Shown here: positions 7,446 to 14,382 of the stretch, piece by piece
Numbering within the stretch: position 1 is the stretch's first letter
How the letters are laid out: the number at the start of each line of letters is the position of its first letter
NCBI GenBank assembly: GCA_026388365.1
Contig: JAPLJW010000149.1
Span: forward strand, 1-15,136
From: Deltaproteobacteria bacterium
GTDB taxonomy: Bacteria; Desulfobacterota; Syntrophia; Syntrophales; UBA5619
Length of the DNA stretch: 15,136 bases
Direction: 5' to 3'
Program-made: the position numbers and the translations under genes
The notes under the pieces: generated by a model
What the model saw: only the letters and a program-made list of their open reading frames with translations
The model's database searches: none
Told to the model about the DNA's origin: nothing

Positions 7446-7967
7446 ATGGACGGATGGGACGAACAAGAAATCCGCAATAAGGATCTGATGGCCCCTTGCG
7501 GGCTTTACTGCGGCGCCTGTGGCATCTATATCGCAACGCGAGACGGCAATGAAAAATTCAAGGCCATTCTGGGGAAACTTTACGGGACAAAACCTGAGGA
7601 GACGGAGTGCTGCGGGTGTATGCAAACTGACCCGCCGAAAAAGATGTACAGCTATTGCAGGATATGCAGGATCAGGGACTGTATCCAGTCCAAGAGATAT
7701 TACTCCTGCCATCAGTGCAACGAATGGCCGTGTGACCGGATAGATAATTTCATTCTTGCCACGGGCGTCAGGGTTATGAAAAGAGCGATTCCCCTCTGGC
7801 GGGCCAAGGTTGCCGAGCACGGCGACGAGGCGGGCAGCGTCGAATGGGCGCGGTCGGAATGCGAGCGTTATCACTGTCCGGGTTGCGGCAATCCGCTTTT
7901 CAGGGGCGCACGGCAGTGTCGGTCGTGCAAAAAACCGTTGGCGGATGAACTGGATGGATCGATCTGA
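7446..7967 (+). CDS. DUF3795 cysteine-rich protein with C-terminal zinc-ribbon-like tail
   Basis: A 173-aa protein with 17 cysteines. The start APCGLYCGACGIYIA (residues 16-30) is the hallmark of DUF3795, a family common in anaerobic bacteria and archaea with no established function. Further clusters are CCGC (55-58), CxxC-x4-C (71-79) and CxxCNEWPC (88-96), which could bind Fe-S clusters or zinc. The C-terminus adds CPGCGNPLFRGARQCRSC (144-161), two CxxC pairs that look like a separate zinc ribbon. No signal peptide or membrane segment is seen. A strong GGAGG precedes the ATG by about 9-10 nt. It follows copA after 126 bp, with no clear functional link. Lower GC than its neighbour suggests a separate history. 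Confidence 0.85.
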   Translation: MDGWDEQEIRNKDLMAPCGLYCGACGIYIATRDGNEKFKAILGKLYGTKPEETECCGCMQTDPPKKMYSYCRICRIRDCIQSKRYYSCHQCNEWPCDRIDNFILATGVRVMKRAIPLWRAKVAEHGDEAGSVEWARSECERYHCPGCGNPLFRGARQCRSCKKPLADELDGSI

Positions 7968-7988
7968 AAAAGACACTCCAAGAGATGA

Positions 7989-8256
7989 AAAGAGTCCAGG
8001 AATCTATGGTTAGAGCTACAAAGGCGCCATGATGAGTGTAAAATCATCTACAAGTCCGCCATGAACCCGGCCCATCTTGACAAGGATGATGATTCATCCC
8101 TTTATCCGAAAAAGGATTACCATGCTCTTTATTTTGGTGAAGTATTGGCTTGCTACGAAACCGACTGATATTCAAAAGGAGATTGGGTCTGGCTTTAAGC
8201 CATACCGTGAATTGGCGGCATTTTACCCGCTGGCACATGAACGCCTTTTAAAATAA
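7989..8256 (+). pseudogene. probable frameshifted gene remnant, unidentified
   Basis: Protein-like sequence continues across this AT-richer stretch but changes frame. One frame (7989-8169) reads RNLWLELQRRHDECKIIYKS and later PKKDYHALYFGEVLACYETD before a stop. Another frame, from about 8125 to the stop at 8254-8256, reads ILVKYWLATKPTDIQKEIGS and then FKPYRELAAFYPLAHERLLK. A single shift near 8125-8145 would join them into one chain of about 85-90 aa. A third frame just upstream (7961-7999) reads DLKKTLQEMKRVQES. After the stop a 24-codon frame (8272-8346, MKSDFVKRAGNPDF...) continues. I do not recognise the family. A set of unrelated short open frames is the alternative, and sequencing error cannot be excluded. 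Confidence 0.4.
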
Positions 8257-8349
8257 CTTGCCGGACGACCGATGAAGAGCGATTTTGTTAAAAGGGCGGG
8301 AAACCCTGACTTTGCTCTGATACCCGACAGCGAAACGCTGCCCTGATTG

Positions 8350-8394
8350 CCCATAGACGAGCCCCTGTCGGCAGATGGGGGGCTCGTCTATGGG
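8350..8394. terminator. perfect 16-bp inverted repeat, probable bidirectional terminator
   Basis: CCCATAGACGAGCCCC (8350-8365) and GGGGCTCGTCTATGGG (8379-8394) are exact reverse complements around a 13-nt loop. It lies between the plus-strand DUF3795/remnant region and the minus-strand rubredoxin fusion gene, which stops at 8422, so it is placed where convergent transcripts should end. The plus-strand side continues TTGGTTT, while the minus side has no U-run. A terminator function is therefore likely but not textbook. Confidence 0.55.
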
Positions 8395-8421
8395 TTGGTT
8401 TACGATGTAAGCCAAGGGGGG

Positions 8422-9126
8422 TTATCCTTCCTTTGCGAACTGGTCCTTCTCCGCGCCGCAGACGGGGCAGACCCAGTCGGCCGGGAGGTCTTCAAAGCGC
8501 GTCCCCGCCGCCACATTCCCTTCCGGGTCTCCCTTTTCCGGGTCGTAGATGTAGCCGCAAATCGTGCAGGCATAGCGCACCGCCTTCGCGACAGGGGCCG
8601 CCGCCGGCTTCGGCGGCTCCTCCTTCTGGTAAGTGGGGGCGTTCTTCGGGGACTTGCCGCCCTTGACCGTGTGGTAATAGGCGTAGGTCATCGGCTCCGC
8701 GGCGGCTGCGAGGACGTCGCATTCGACCACCCGGCCGAGAAAGATCGTATGGGTGCCGCAGTCCATCTCCCCGACGACCTCCGCCTCGAGGAAGGCGACG
8801 GTGTGGTCGGTGACGACCGGAACGCCGGTCTTCCCGATCCGGCTCCCGATGCCCTCGAACTTGTTGATGTCCCGGCCGCATTTGAAGCCGAACTGGCCGA
8901 TCAGGGTCATCGGCGTCGCCTCCTCCAGGATGGAGACGGCGAACCGCCGGCTGGCCGCGATGTGCTCGTGGGTGAAGTTCTGCTTGTTGATGCTGATCGC
9001 GACGGTGGGCGGCTCCGAGGTGACCTGGAAAACGGTGTTTGCGATCTGGCCGTTGAACCGTCCCTCCTTGCCGGAGGTGATCACGTAGAGGCCGTAACTG
9101 AGTTTGTAAAATGCGGATTTGTTCAT
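8422..9126 (-). CDS. hrb: flavin reductase-rubredoxin fusion (high-molecular-weight rubredoxin type)
   Basis: A 234-aa fusion. Residues 1-155 form an FMN-binding flavin-reductase-like domain ([36 protein letters not shown]). A proline/alanine linker (about 166-182) leads to a rubredoxin domain with C187xxC190[13 protein letters not shown] and C220PVC223GAEKDQF for one Fe(Cys)4 centre. The architecture matches Moorella Hrb, which passes electrons from NAD(P)H to a flavodiiron protein for O2 or NO reduction. No flavodiiron gene is in the window, so the acceptor is unknown. The start at 9126 is set by AAAGGAG about 8 nt upstream; an upstream in-frame extension to 9264 runs into the preceding gene and is rejected. 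It starts 37 nt after the membrane protein gene and is probably the last gene of that operon. Confidence 0.88.
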   Translation of the reverse strand: MNKSAFYKLSYGLYVITSGKEGRFNGQIANTVFQVTSEPPTVAISINKQNFTHEHIAASRRFAVSILEEATPMTLIGQFGFKCGRDINKFEGIGSRIGKTGVPVVTDHTVAFLEAEVVGEMDCGTHTIFLGRVVECDVLAAAAEPMTYAYYHTVKGGKSPKNAPTYQKEEPPKPAAAPVAKAVRYACTICGYIYDPEKGDPEGNVAAGTRFEDLPADWVCPVCGAEKDQFAKEG

Positions 9127-9163
9127 CGTCTGTTCTCCTTTATTGAAGTGGATGTGATGACGC

Positions 9164-9904
9164 CTACCGGATCTCCGGCGATGCCGAGGGGTCGAAGGGG
9201 TTCGTCCGCATGGCGAAGGAGAAGAGGTAGGGGTAGTTCTCGCGCAGGTGCTGCATATAGTCAAGCCATTCCGCCGCCAGGAGACCGTAAACGCGCTTCA
9301 TGTCTCCGGCGATATGGAGACGGTCCGCCTCCGAGAGCTTCTGCACATCCGACCGGGAGGCAAGCTCCTCCGTCAGGTGGAATACGGCCATCAGCAGGCC
9401 GGTAAAGGTGTCGTGTTCGAGGAGATTCGGATTCTCCAACAATCGCAACAGGAATTCGCGCTGGACGATCAGCGTTTCCCGCATCGCAGAGAGGTCCGCG
9501 CAGTGTGAGTCGATTTTGTATTCGTAGCCGCGGATGGTCCGCTTTGCATTTCCGAACTGTTCCTTCGTCCAGCGCCCCGTCACGATCAGCTCCCGGCGGA
9601 TCTTCTCCACGTCGGGGTCGCAGGCGGCCAGTTCGCGGAGCAGGCGGGTCCCCACCTCGCTGAAGAAGGCGCCGATGACCATGTTGAGTTTCTCCATGAG
9701 GGCGCGCTTCTCCCGGAGGTTCAGCACCTCGTGGATGATCAGCGTAACCAGGAGGACCTCGACGAAGACGAAGGCGATATCACCGATCAGATAGAGGAAG
9801 ATGTGGTGGGCGTCCCGGAAGATCGCAAAGTGGATCAGGTAGAAAACGGCCGACAGCGCGACCAGGATGGCGCCCAATTGGATCTGCCAGTGGGATTTCT
9901 TCAT
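9164..9904 (-). CDS. two-helix membrane protein with long helical cytoplasmic region, unknown function
   Basis: A 246-aa protein not recognised as a named family. Two transmembrane helices (about 8-28 and 36-59) are linked by a short HH-containing loop ([11 protein letters not shown]). A roughly 185-residue, mostly helical soluble part follows, rich in charged and leucine residues, ending with [20 protein letters not shown]. The second helix is followed by [19 protein letters not shown], which suggests a coiled segment. The ATG at 9904 has AAAGGAG about 9-10 nt upstream. It lies 14 nt after yggS and 37 nt before hrb in a tight operon. It has a conserved-hypothetical look and no catalytic motif. 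A longer open frame reaching 10393 is only read-through of the yggS region. Confidence 0.8.
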   Translation of the reverse strand: MKKSHWQIQLGAILVALSAVFYLIHFAIFRDAHHIFLYLIGDIAFVFVEVLLVTLIIHEVLNLREKRALMEKLNMVIGAFFSEVGTRLLRELAACDPDVEKIRRELIVTGRWTKEQFGNAKRTIRGYEYKIDSHCADLSAMRETLIVQREFLLRLLENPNLLEHDTFTGLLMAVFHLTEELASRSDVQKLSEADRLHIAGDMKRVYGLLAAEWLDYMQHLRENYPYLFSFAMRTNPFDPSASPEIR

Positions 9905-9918
9905 CGATTTCGTCTCCT

Positions 9919-10566
9919 TTATGCTGTTCCCCGTTCCCCGAAGATCCCCCGGCCGATCCGGACGATCGTGGCCCCCTCCTCGACGGCGACGGCGTAATCC
10001 CCGGTCATCCCCATCGAAAGCTCCGCCATCTCCACGCGGGGGATCCCGTCGGCCTCGATCCGGTCCCGGAGCCCCCGGAGCGCCCGGAAACAGGGCCGCG
10101 CCTCTTCCGGATCGTCGAACCAGGGGGGCATGGTCATGAGTCCCCGGACCGAAAGGTTCGGGAGCGGGGCGACCGCGCGGATGAGTTTGACGGCATCCGC
10201 GATCGGGACGCCGCTTTTGGTTTCCTCGCCGGCGATGTTCACCTCGATCAGGATCTTCATGATGAGGCCGGCCGCCCGGGCGCGCCGGTCGATTTCGGCG
10301 GCAAGCTCCAGCCGGTCCACCGAGTGGATCATGTCGAAGAGGCGGACGGCGTACTTCGCCTTGTTCGTCTGGAGACGGCCGATCAGGTGCCACTCGCCGG
10401 TTTTCCCCATCGCCTCCAGCTTCCGCTTTGCAGCCTCGGCGATCCGGTCGTCGGCGACCGTCTTGGTCACCGCCATCAGGCGCACGTCCGCGGGAGAGCG
10501 GCCCGACCGGTTTGCCGCCTCTGCCATGATTTCCCGGACCCGCCGGACGTTATCTTCAACATCCAT
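9919..10566 (-). CDS. YggS/PLPBP-family pyridoxal phosphate homeostasis protein, internally shortened
   Basis: A 215-aa member of the YggS family, a fold-type III PLP-binding protein without known catalytic activity that controls vitamin B6 balance. Diagnostic segments are LMAVTKTV with the PLP lysine K35, WHLIGRLQTNKAKYAVRLFD, IHSVDRLELA, ILIEVNIAGEETKSGV, VRGLMTMPPW, ELSMGMTGDYAVAVEEGAT and VRIGRGIFG. The region between ADDRIAEA (about 38-45) and KRKLEAMG is about 17 residues too short: the GEN-x-VQE motif that normally follows is absent, without a frameshift. GGAG lies 6 nt before the ATG at 10566; an ATG two codons earlier (10572) is an alternative. The start overlaps the end of maf by 11 nt. 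Family identity is secure; whether the shortened protein still folds and binds PLP is open. Confidence 0.88.
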   Translation of the reverse strand: MDVEDNVRRVREIMAEAANRSGRSPADVRLMAVTKTVADDRIAEAAKRKLEAMGKTGEWHLIGRLQTNKAKYAVRLFDMIHSVDRLELAAEIDRRARAAGLIMKILIEVNIAGEETKSGVPIADAVKLIRAVAPLPNLSVRGLMTMPPWFDDPEEARPCFRALRGLRDRIEADGIPRVEMAELSMGMTGDYAVAVEEGATIVRIGRGIFGERGTA

Positions 10567-11167
10567 GATCATCTCCGGAAAAACCGATTGCCGCGACGCG
10601 CTTCAGCGCTTCGACGACCTCGGGCAAGGGGAGACCCATGACGTTCGTGTAGGAGCCGCGGATCTCCCGGATGAAGCAGCCGCCCATCCCCTGGACGGCG
10701 TAGCCGCCCGCCTTGTCGTAAGGCTCCTCCGTGCCCGTGTACCAGTCCATCTCGTTGCGTGCGATTTCCCGGAAGAGGACGGACGATCCCACAATCTCGC
10801 GGATCCGGCTCCCCCGGTCCTGCCGGACGATGCTGAAGCCTGTGAAGACCTCGTGCTCCCGGCCGCTCAGCTTTTTAAGCATTTCCTTCGCTTCCGCGGA
10901 CGATCCCGGTTTCCCGAGAACCTCCCCCGCGACGACCACGATCGTATCGGCGCCGAGGACCCAGGCGTCGGGGTGACAACGGGCGACACAGAGCGCCTTT
11001 TCCTCGGAAAGACGCAGGACGTGTTCCCGGGGGGTCTCTGCCGGCCGGAAGGCCTCACCGACGCTGCCGGGGATAACGTCGAAATCGAGTCCCAGAAGCG
11101 TCAGGAGCTCGCTTCGGCGGGGCGAGGCGGAGGCCAGGATGAACCTTCCCGAAACCGTGATCCCCAT
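10556..11167 (-). CDS. maf: Maf/YhdE-family nucleoside triphosphate pyrophosphatase
   Basis: A 203-aa protein with all Maf-family motifs: LASASPRR (11-18), VLGADTIVVV with catalytic D74, GKPGSSAEAKEML, EVFTGFSI, YDKAGGYAVQG (150-160) and GSYTNVMGLPLPEV (171-184). The family hydrolyses dTTP, UTP and modified pyrimidine nucleotides to monophosphates and is linked to septum formation and nucleotide-pool cleaning; the KAGGYAVQG loop fits the YhdE-like dTTP/UTP subtype. A G-rich Shine-Dalgarno (GGGGGT) precedes the ATG. It begins 53 nt after manC and its last codons overlap the yggS start, so both are translated from one message. Length is standard. Confidence 0.93.
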   Translation of the reverse strand: MGITVSGRFILASASPRRSELLTLLGLDFDVIPGSVGEAFRPAETPREHVLRLSEEKALCVARCHPDAWVLGADTIVVVAGEVLGKPGSSAEAKEMLKKLSGREHEVFTGFSIVRQDRGSRIREIVGSSVLFREIARNEMDWYTGTEEPYDKAGGYAVQGMGGCFIREIRGSYTNVMGLPLPEVVEALKRVAAIGFSGDDHGC

Positions 11168-11220
11168 GCAAATTTACCCCCGATTTCCCCTTTCGTCTAT
11201 CCCGATCTTATAGAGGTCCG

Positions 11221-12291
11221 TTACAGATATTCCGTTAAAGCCTTCCTTTCGAGAATCTCCACGACCTTGCGGACGTCCTGCGACCGGCCGCGGCGGCAGA
11301 TCAGGAGGGCGTCGTCCGTCTCCACGACGAGGAGATCCCGGACGCCAACGAGCGCGACCAGCTTCCCGGGGCTGTGGACCAGGGAATTGCCCGCGTCGAT
11401 CCCGATGAAGGACCCCCGGACGGCGTTCCCGTTTTCATCCTTCCCGGAGACCTCCCAGAGGGCGTCCCAACTCCCCAGATCGGACCAGCCACAATCCCCC
11501 GGAACGACCAGGACGTTCCCCGCCTTTTCCATCACGCCGTAGTCGATGGAGATCGCCTTCTGCGCCGAGTAGACCTCCCCGACGATCTCCTCTTCCCGTT
11601 CCGTTCCGAGCGCCTCCCGGATCCGTGCGAGCCCAGAATGGAGTTCGGGCAGGAAGCGGCGGATCGCCTCCAGGATGGCCGATGTCTTCCAGACGAACAT
11701 CCCGCTGTTCCAGAGGAAGCGGCCCTGATGCAGGAATTCCTGGGCCTGTTCGCGGGGCGGCTTCTCCCGGATGGAACGGACGCCGCAAGTTCCCGCATCC
11801 CCGCAGTTCGGCAGGAGATCGCCCTGCTCGATGTAGCCGTATCCGGTCTCCGGTCCGGTCGGCCGGATGCCGATCGTGATGAGTGAGTTCCTTTCGGACG
11901 CAACCTTACCGGCTGCGGCCAGTACCCGACGAAAGGCGTTTTCGTTGCCGATCCGGTGGTCGGAGGGGAGGACCAGCATGATCGCGTCCGGGACGCGCTT
12001 TTGGATATGGAGTGCGGCGAGGCCGATGCAGGGGGCGGTGTTCCGGCCGACGGGTTCGATGAGGATGTTTTCCGCGGGGATCTCGGGGAGCTGGCGGATC
12101 AACTCGGCGGCATGGTTCCTTCCGGTGACGATCAGGGTGCGCTCGGGCGGAACCAGCGGCCGGATCCGGTCGACGGTTTCCCGGATGATCGTCCGCTCGC
12201 CCTGGATGTCCAGGAGGTGCTTGGGCATCCTCTCCCGGCTCCGGGGCCAGAACCGCGCCCCCTTCCCCCCGGCCATGATGACGGCAAACAT
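11221..12291 (-). CDS. manC: mannose-1-phosphate guanylyltransferase, single-domain type
   Basis: A 356-aa nucleotidyltransferase that makes GDP-mannose from GTP and mannose-1-phosphate for polysaccharides and glycolipids. Motifs: AGGKGARFWPRSRERMPKHL at the N-terminus (nucleotide binding and catalysis), EPVGRNTAPCIGLAA, LVLPSDHRI, ETGYGYIEQG, REKP, FLWNSGMFVWK, SIDYGVMEKAGNVLVVP and GWSDLGSWDALWEV. It lacks the C-terminal phosphomannose isomerase domain of long ManC proteins, as in many delta-proteobacteria. The ATG at 12291 places the GG-x-G-x-R motif at the normal position and has GGGAG about 10 nt upstream. A GTG at 12333 would add 14 non-conserved residues. It is the first gene of the five-gene minus-strand run and follows a candidate promoter at 12384-12412. 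Confidence 0.93.
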   Translation of the reverse strand: MFAVIMAGGKGARFWPRSRERMPKHLLDIQGERTIIRETVDRIRPLVPPERTLIVTGRNHAAELIRQLPEIPAENILIEPVGRNTAPCIGLAALHIQKRVPDAIMLVLPSDHRIGNENAFRRVLAAAGKVASERNSLITIGIRPTGPETGYGYIEQGDLLPNCGDAGTCGVRSIREKPPREQAQEFLHQGRFLWNSGMFVWKTSAILEAIRRFLPELHSGLARIREALGTEREEEIVGEVYSAQKAISIDYGVMEKAGNVLVVPGDCGWSDLGSWDALWEVSGKDENGNAVRGSFIGIDAGNSLVHSPGKLVALVGVRDLLVVETDDALLICRRGRSQDVRKVVEILERKALTEYL

Positions 12292-12383
12292 AGGCTTTCT
12301 TCTCCCTTCGATGTACGGACCGGCGCTGCTCACCCCGAAAAGGGTGGGGCAGTGCCCTATTTTTGAATAGGTGAAGCGGCGTT

Positions 12384-12412
12384 ACCCTACCAGAAGGCGC
12401 GCGGATTCGCAA
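12384..12412 (-). promoter_or_regulatory. candidate promoter for the manC operon
   Basis: On the minus strand TTGCGA (12412-12407), a 17-nt spacer and TAGGGT (12389-12384) form a sigma70-like pair. The start would be near 12376, about 85 nt before the manC ATG. Match quality is moderate. A perfect CCTATT-N4-AATAGG hairpin (12356-12371) would lie at the beginning of the transcript. Confidence 0.35.
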
Positions 12413-12423
12413 CCGGAGGTTGC
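12409..12423. repeat. small inverted repeat in the divergent manC/nitroreductase region
   Basis: GCAACC-GGA-GGTTGC is a perfect 6-bp dyad that overlaps the edge of the candidate manC -35 box and lies about 20 bp from the candidate nitroreductase -35 box. Its position fits an operator serving both directions, but no known regulator motif is recognised. Confidence 0.25.
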
Positions 12424-12441
12424 TCCGTATCCGGAATTAGA

Positions 12442-12470
12442 TTGCCAAATTATCGAATCTCTGATAGGTT
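12442..12470 (+). promoter_or_regulatory. candidate promoter for the nitroreductase gene
   Basis: TTGCCA (12442-12447), a 17-nt spacer and TAGGTT (12465-12470) give a 5/6 -35 with a 3/6 -10. Transcription would start near 12477, leaving a leader of about 80 nt before the ATG at 12560. Confidence 0.35.
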
Positions 12471-12559
12471 TCAGCAAAATTCCGGGGAGACGGTCCGCAG
12501 GCGGTTTGGGACGAGCCTGTTCAATTTCACAATTCAGACCATAATAAGGGGTGCGCGCA

Positions 12560-13216
12560 ATGATGGGATGGGAAGAGCTTTCGGAATTGGTCAAAACGAG
12601 GCGTTCGATCCGAAAATTCCAGGACAAAGCGGTCCCGGAGGACCTCTTGGTGAAAGCCCTGGAATTGGCCACCTGGGCGCCGAACAGCGGGAACAAGCAA
12701 CCTTGGAGGTTTTGGATCGTCTCCGACAGGGAAGTTATCCGGAAAATAGGGGATGCGGTCAATGCCAAAACCCAACTCATGGCCTCCTGGCCCGAAGCCA
12801 AACAGTTCGGTGAAACCGTGACAAGGTGGCAAAAGACGTCCGACTTCTTCCGCGGAGCGCCGGTTTGTATCGCGGTCTGCGTGGGGAAATATTCGAGTAT
12901 TGCCGATCAGATCCTGAAGGAACGGGGAGAAACGGATTCCACGGCGCGGGAGATACGCTTCCATCGCGAGATCGGAAAGTCCGCCCTGCAGAGTGTGGCT
13001 GCGGCCATCGCCTATATATGCCTGATTCTGCATTATTTCGGACTGGGAACCACCTGGATGACCGGTCCCCTGCAGGCCAAGAAGGAGATCGAACAGCTCT
13101 TGAAGGTGCCTCCTGAGTGGGATTTCGTGGGTCTGATCCCAGTGGGGTATGCCGACGAAGCTCCCGAGATGCGGCAGCGCAAACCGATTCAGGACGTGAT
13201 TCAATTTTGCCGTTGA
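12560..13216 (+). CDS. nitroreductase-family FMN oxidoreductase
   Basis: A 218-aa nitroreductase-fold protein, normally a homodimer with FMN that uses NAD(P)H to reduce varied substrates. The start ELVKTRRSIRKFQ holds the RRSIRKF FMN-phosphate motif; ATWAPNSGNKQPWRFWIV is the second conserved segment; SVAAAIAYICLILHYFGLGT and VGLIPVGYA are the later family blocks. AAGGGG lies about 8-9 nt before ATG 12560. A second ATG directly follows and a GTG lies 9 nt upstream (12551). The substrate is unknown. A maturase-like pseudogene follows after 39 nt on the same strand; no functional link is evident. Confidence 0.9.
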   Translation: MMGWEELSELVKTRRSIRKFQDKAVPEDLLVKALELATWAPNSGNKQPWRFWIVSDREVIRKIGDAVNAKTQLMASWPEAKQFGETVTRWQKTSDFFRGAPVCIAVCVGKYSSIADQILKERGETDSTAREIRFHREIGKSALQSVAAAIAYICLILHYFGLGTTWMTGPLQAKKEIEQLLKVPPEWDFVGLIPVGYADEAPEMRQRKPIQDVIQFCR

Positions 13217-13911
13217 TTTCCCCCATCCAGGGACAAATCCGTGGAAAGGCGGGCAATGGCGAAGGCATCGACTGAATTTCAGGTGTTTGTAAAACCAATC
13301 GGCGCCATCTGCAACCTGGAGTGTCACTATTGTTACTGCCTGCAAAAGGAGTTTCTCTATCCTCAGGGCGAGTCCTTTCGCATGCCCGACGATCTGCTGG
13401 AAGAGTACATCGTCCAACAGATTGAAATCGTCCCCGCTCCGGTCATCAACTTCTTCTGGCACGGGGGCGAACCCCCCTTCTGGGACTGAACTATTTTCAC
13501 AGAATTATCGATCTGCAGCGCAAACACCGGCCTGCCGGCATATCCATCACAAACGGCATACAAACGAACGGCGTTCACATCAATGAAGAAGGGTGCCGCT
13601 TCTTTTCCGCCGAAGGATTTGCCGTCGGCCTGAGTCTCGATGGTCCGCCGTTGCTGCACGACTTTGACCGCGTGACCCAGGATCAGAAATCCACTCACAA
13701 ACAGGCGATGCAGGGGTATCGCCTGTTGCGGCGACATAAAATCCCGGTGGACATCCTGTGTGTCTTGCATCAGCAGAATGTCCGACACCCTCTCGATGTG
13801 TACCGTTCTTTCAAGCAGATCCAAGCCCGGTATATCAGCTTCGTTCCTCTCGTCGAGCCGGAACCGGCCGCGGAAATCTGTTTGTTTTTTGAGTCGAGGT
13901 ATCGCTTTGAA

Positions 13912-13941
13912 CAGAAGAGGGGTCTTTTGACCCCCCTTCTG
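13912..13941. terminator. hairpin between the maturase remnant and dodecin
   Basis: CAGAAG-A-GGGGTC pairs with GACCCC-C-CTTCTG around a TTTT loop: two 6-bp stems separated by one mismatch. It lies inside the foreign tail of the maturase remnant and 35 nt past the dodecin stop codon. A U-run is lacking on both sides, so it may be a weak or Rho-assisted end for dodecin transcription. Confidence 0.35.
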
Positions 13942-13956
13942 CGTATTGCGAGCATG

Positions 13957-13970
13957 TTTAATCGATTAAA
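13957..13970. repeat. 14-bp perfect AT-rich palindrome
   Basis: TTTAATCGATTAAA is self-complementary and lies just downstream of the dodecin stop, in a local AT-rich patch unlike the surrounding GC-rich DNA. It may contribute to the 3' end of the dodecin message or be a protein-binding site. No partner is recognised. Confidence 0.25.
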
Positions 13971-13975
13971 AGTTT

Positions 13976-14179
13976 TCACTCATGATACTTGAATGAAAGG
14001 TTTAACCTTATTCTGAAGGCGGTTATCTTTCCTTTCTCGACGGTGACATCCTGCCTCACGACCTCCGCAACCCTCAGCTCTTCGAGGGATTTTGCGGCCG
14101 TTGCCAGGGCCTTCTGGGTGGCGTCTTCCCACGACTTCGGACTTGTCCCTACAATTTCAACGATTTTGTACACGGACAT
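13976..14179 (-). CDS. dodecin, flavin-binding dodecameric protein
   Basis: A 67-aa protein: MSVYKIVEIVGTSPKSWEDA, followed by an alpha helix and two beta strands ending RIRLNLSFKYHE, the standard dodecin length and pattern. Dodecins form hollow dodecamers that store or buffer riboflavin or FMN (FAD, CoA in some). The usual aromatic flavin-stacking residue of the SWEDA segment is present (W32-equivalent). The start is fixed by AAAGGAGG about 7-8 nt before the ATG at 14179; the longer in-frame opening to 14281 has no support. It converges on the maturase remnant, overlapping its last 17 nt. No clear sigma70 promoter was found in the 200 bp upstream. Confidence 0.92.
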   Translation of the reverse strand: MSVYKIVEIVGTSPKSWEDATQKALATAAKSLEELRVAEVVRQDVTVEKGKITAFRIRLNLSFKYHE

Positions 14180-14382
14180 AACAGTTCCTCCTTTCATTAT
14201 TAATCGAGTAGGCCGGTTTCTCCGATAGACAGGTTGATGTTTGTTTTCTCCGTTGACCGCCCGATTCCCCGGCGGTGCCACAATATTTCAACCCTGTATC
14301 CGTTGGCCCCGGCCCCATACGAAACGGTTCTTTTATATCATCATTATCGAGGGAATGACATCATAAAAAAGGGGGGATCAAT

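Larger units (their letters stand above)
13256..13992 (+). pseudogene. anaerobic sulfatase-maturase-like radical SAM gene, frameshifted and 3'-truncated
   Basis: The first 74 codons from ATG 13256 read like an anSME: FQVFVKPIGAICNLECHYCY with the CxxxCxxC SAM cluster motif, then FFWHGGEP. At a run of six C (13472-13477) the frame breaks and stops at 13487-13489. Stepping back one base restores the family sequence LLGLNYFHRIIDLQRKH, SITNGIQTNG, FAVGLSLDGPPLLHD, and YISFVPLVEPEPA. After about 13870 the similarity ends, and an unrelated tail (AEICLFFESRYRFEQ...) runs to a stop at 13990-13992. The SPASM domain with its two auxiliary clusters is missing: about 245 codons remain of the usual 370-420. 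With two lesions it should be non-functional as a maturase. The six-C break alone could be a sequencing error; the lost 3' end is harder to explain that way. Confidence 0.85.

Noticed and set aside
5028..7976. A 982-codon minus-strand open frame opposite copA and the DUF3795 gene
   Set aside because: Its translation is rich in Asp, Arg, Pro and Gly with no family motif, while the plus strand carries intact copA and DUF3795. Long antisense frames are expected in high-GC coding DNA.
8347..9405. A 352-codon plus-strand frame opposite the rubredoxin fusion gene
   Set aside because: The minus strand has both domains intact, with cysteine motifs and a strong ribosome binding site; the plus translation has no motif.
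10130..11542. A 470-codon plus-strand frame across yggS, maf and manC
   Set aside because: It is antisense to three well-defined enzymes and has Arg/Ser/Pro-rich shadow composition.
12442..12813. A 123-codon plus-strand frame starting before the nitroreductase gene
   Set aside because: It overlaps the nitroreductase coding sequence in another frame and lacks a ribosome binding site and family signature.
13471..13489. Programmed -1 frameshift at the six-C run in the maturase-like gene
   Set aside because: The run does not give a good slippery heptamer in the zero frame, no obvious pseudoknot follows, and the product would still lack the SPASM domain.
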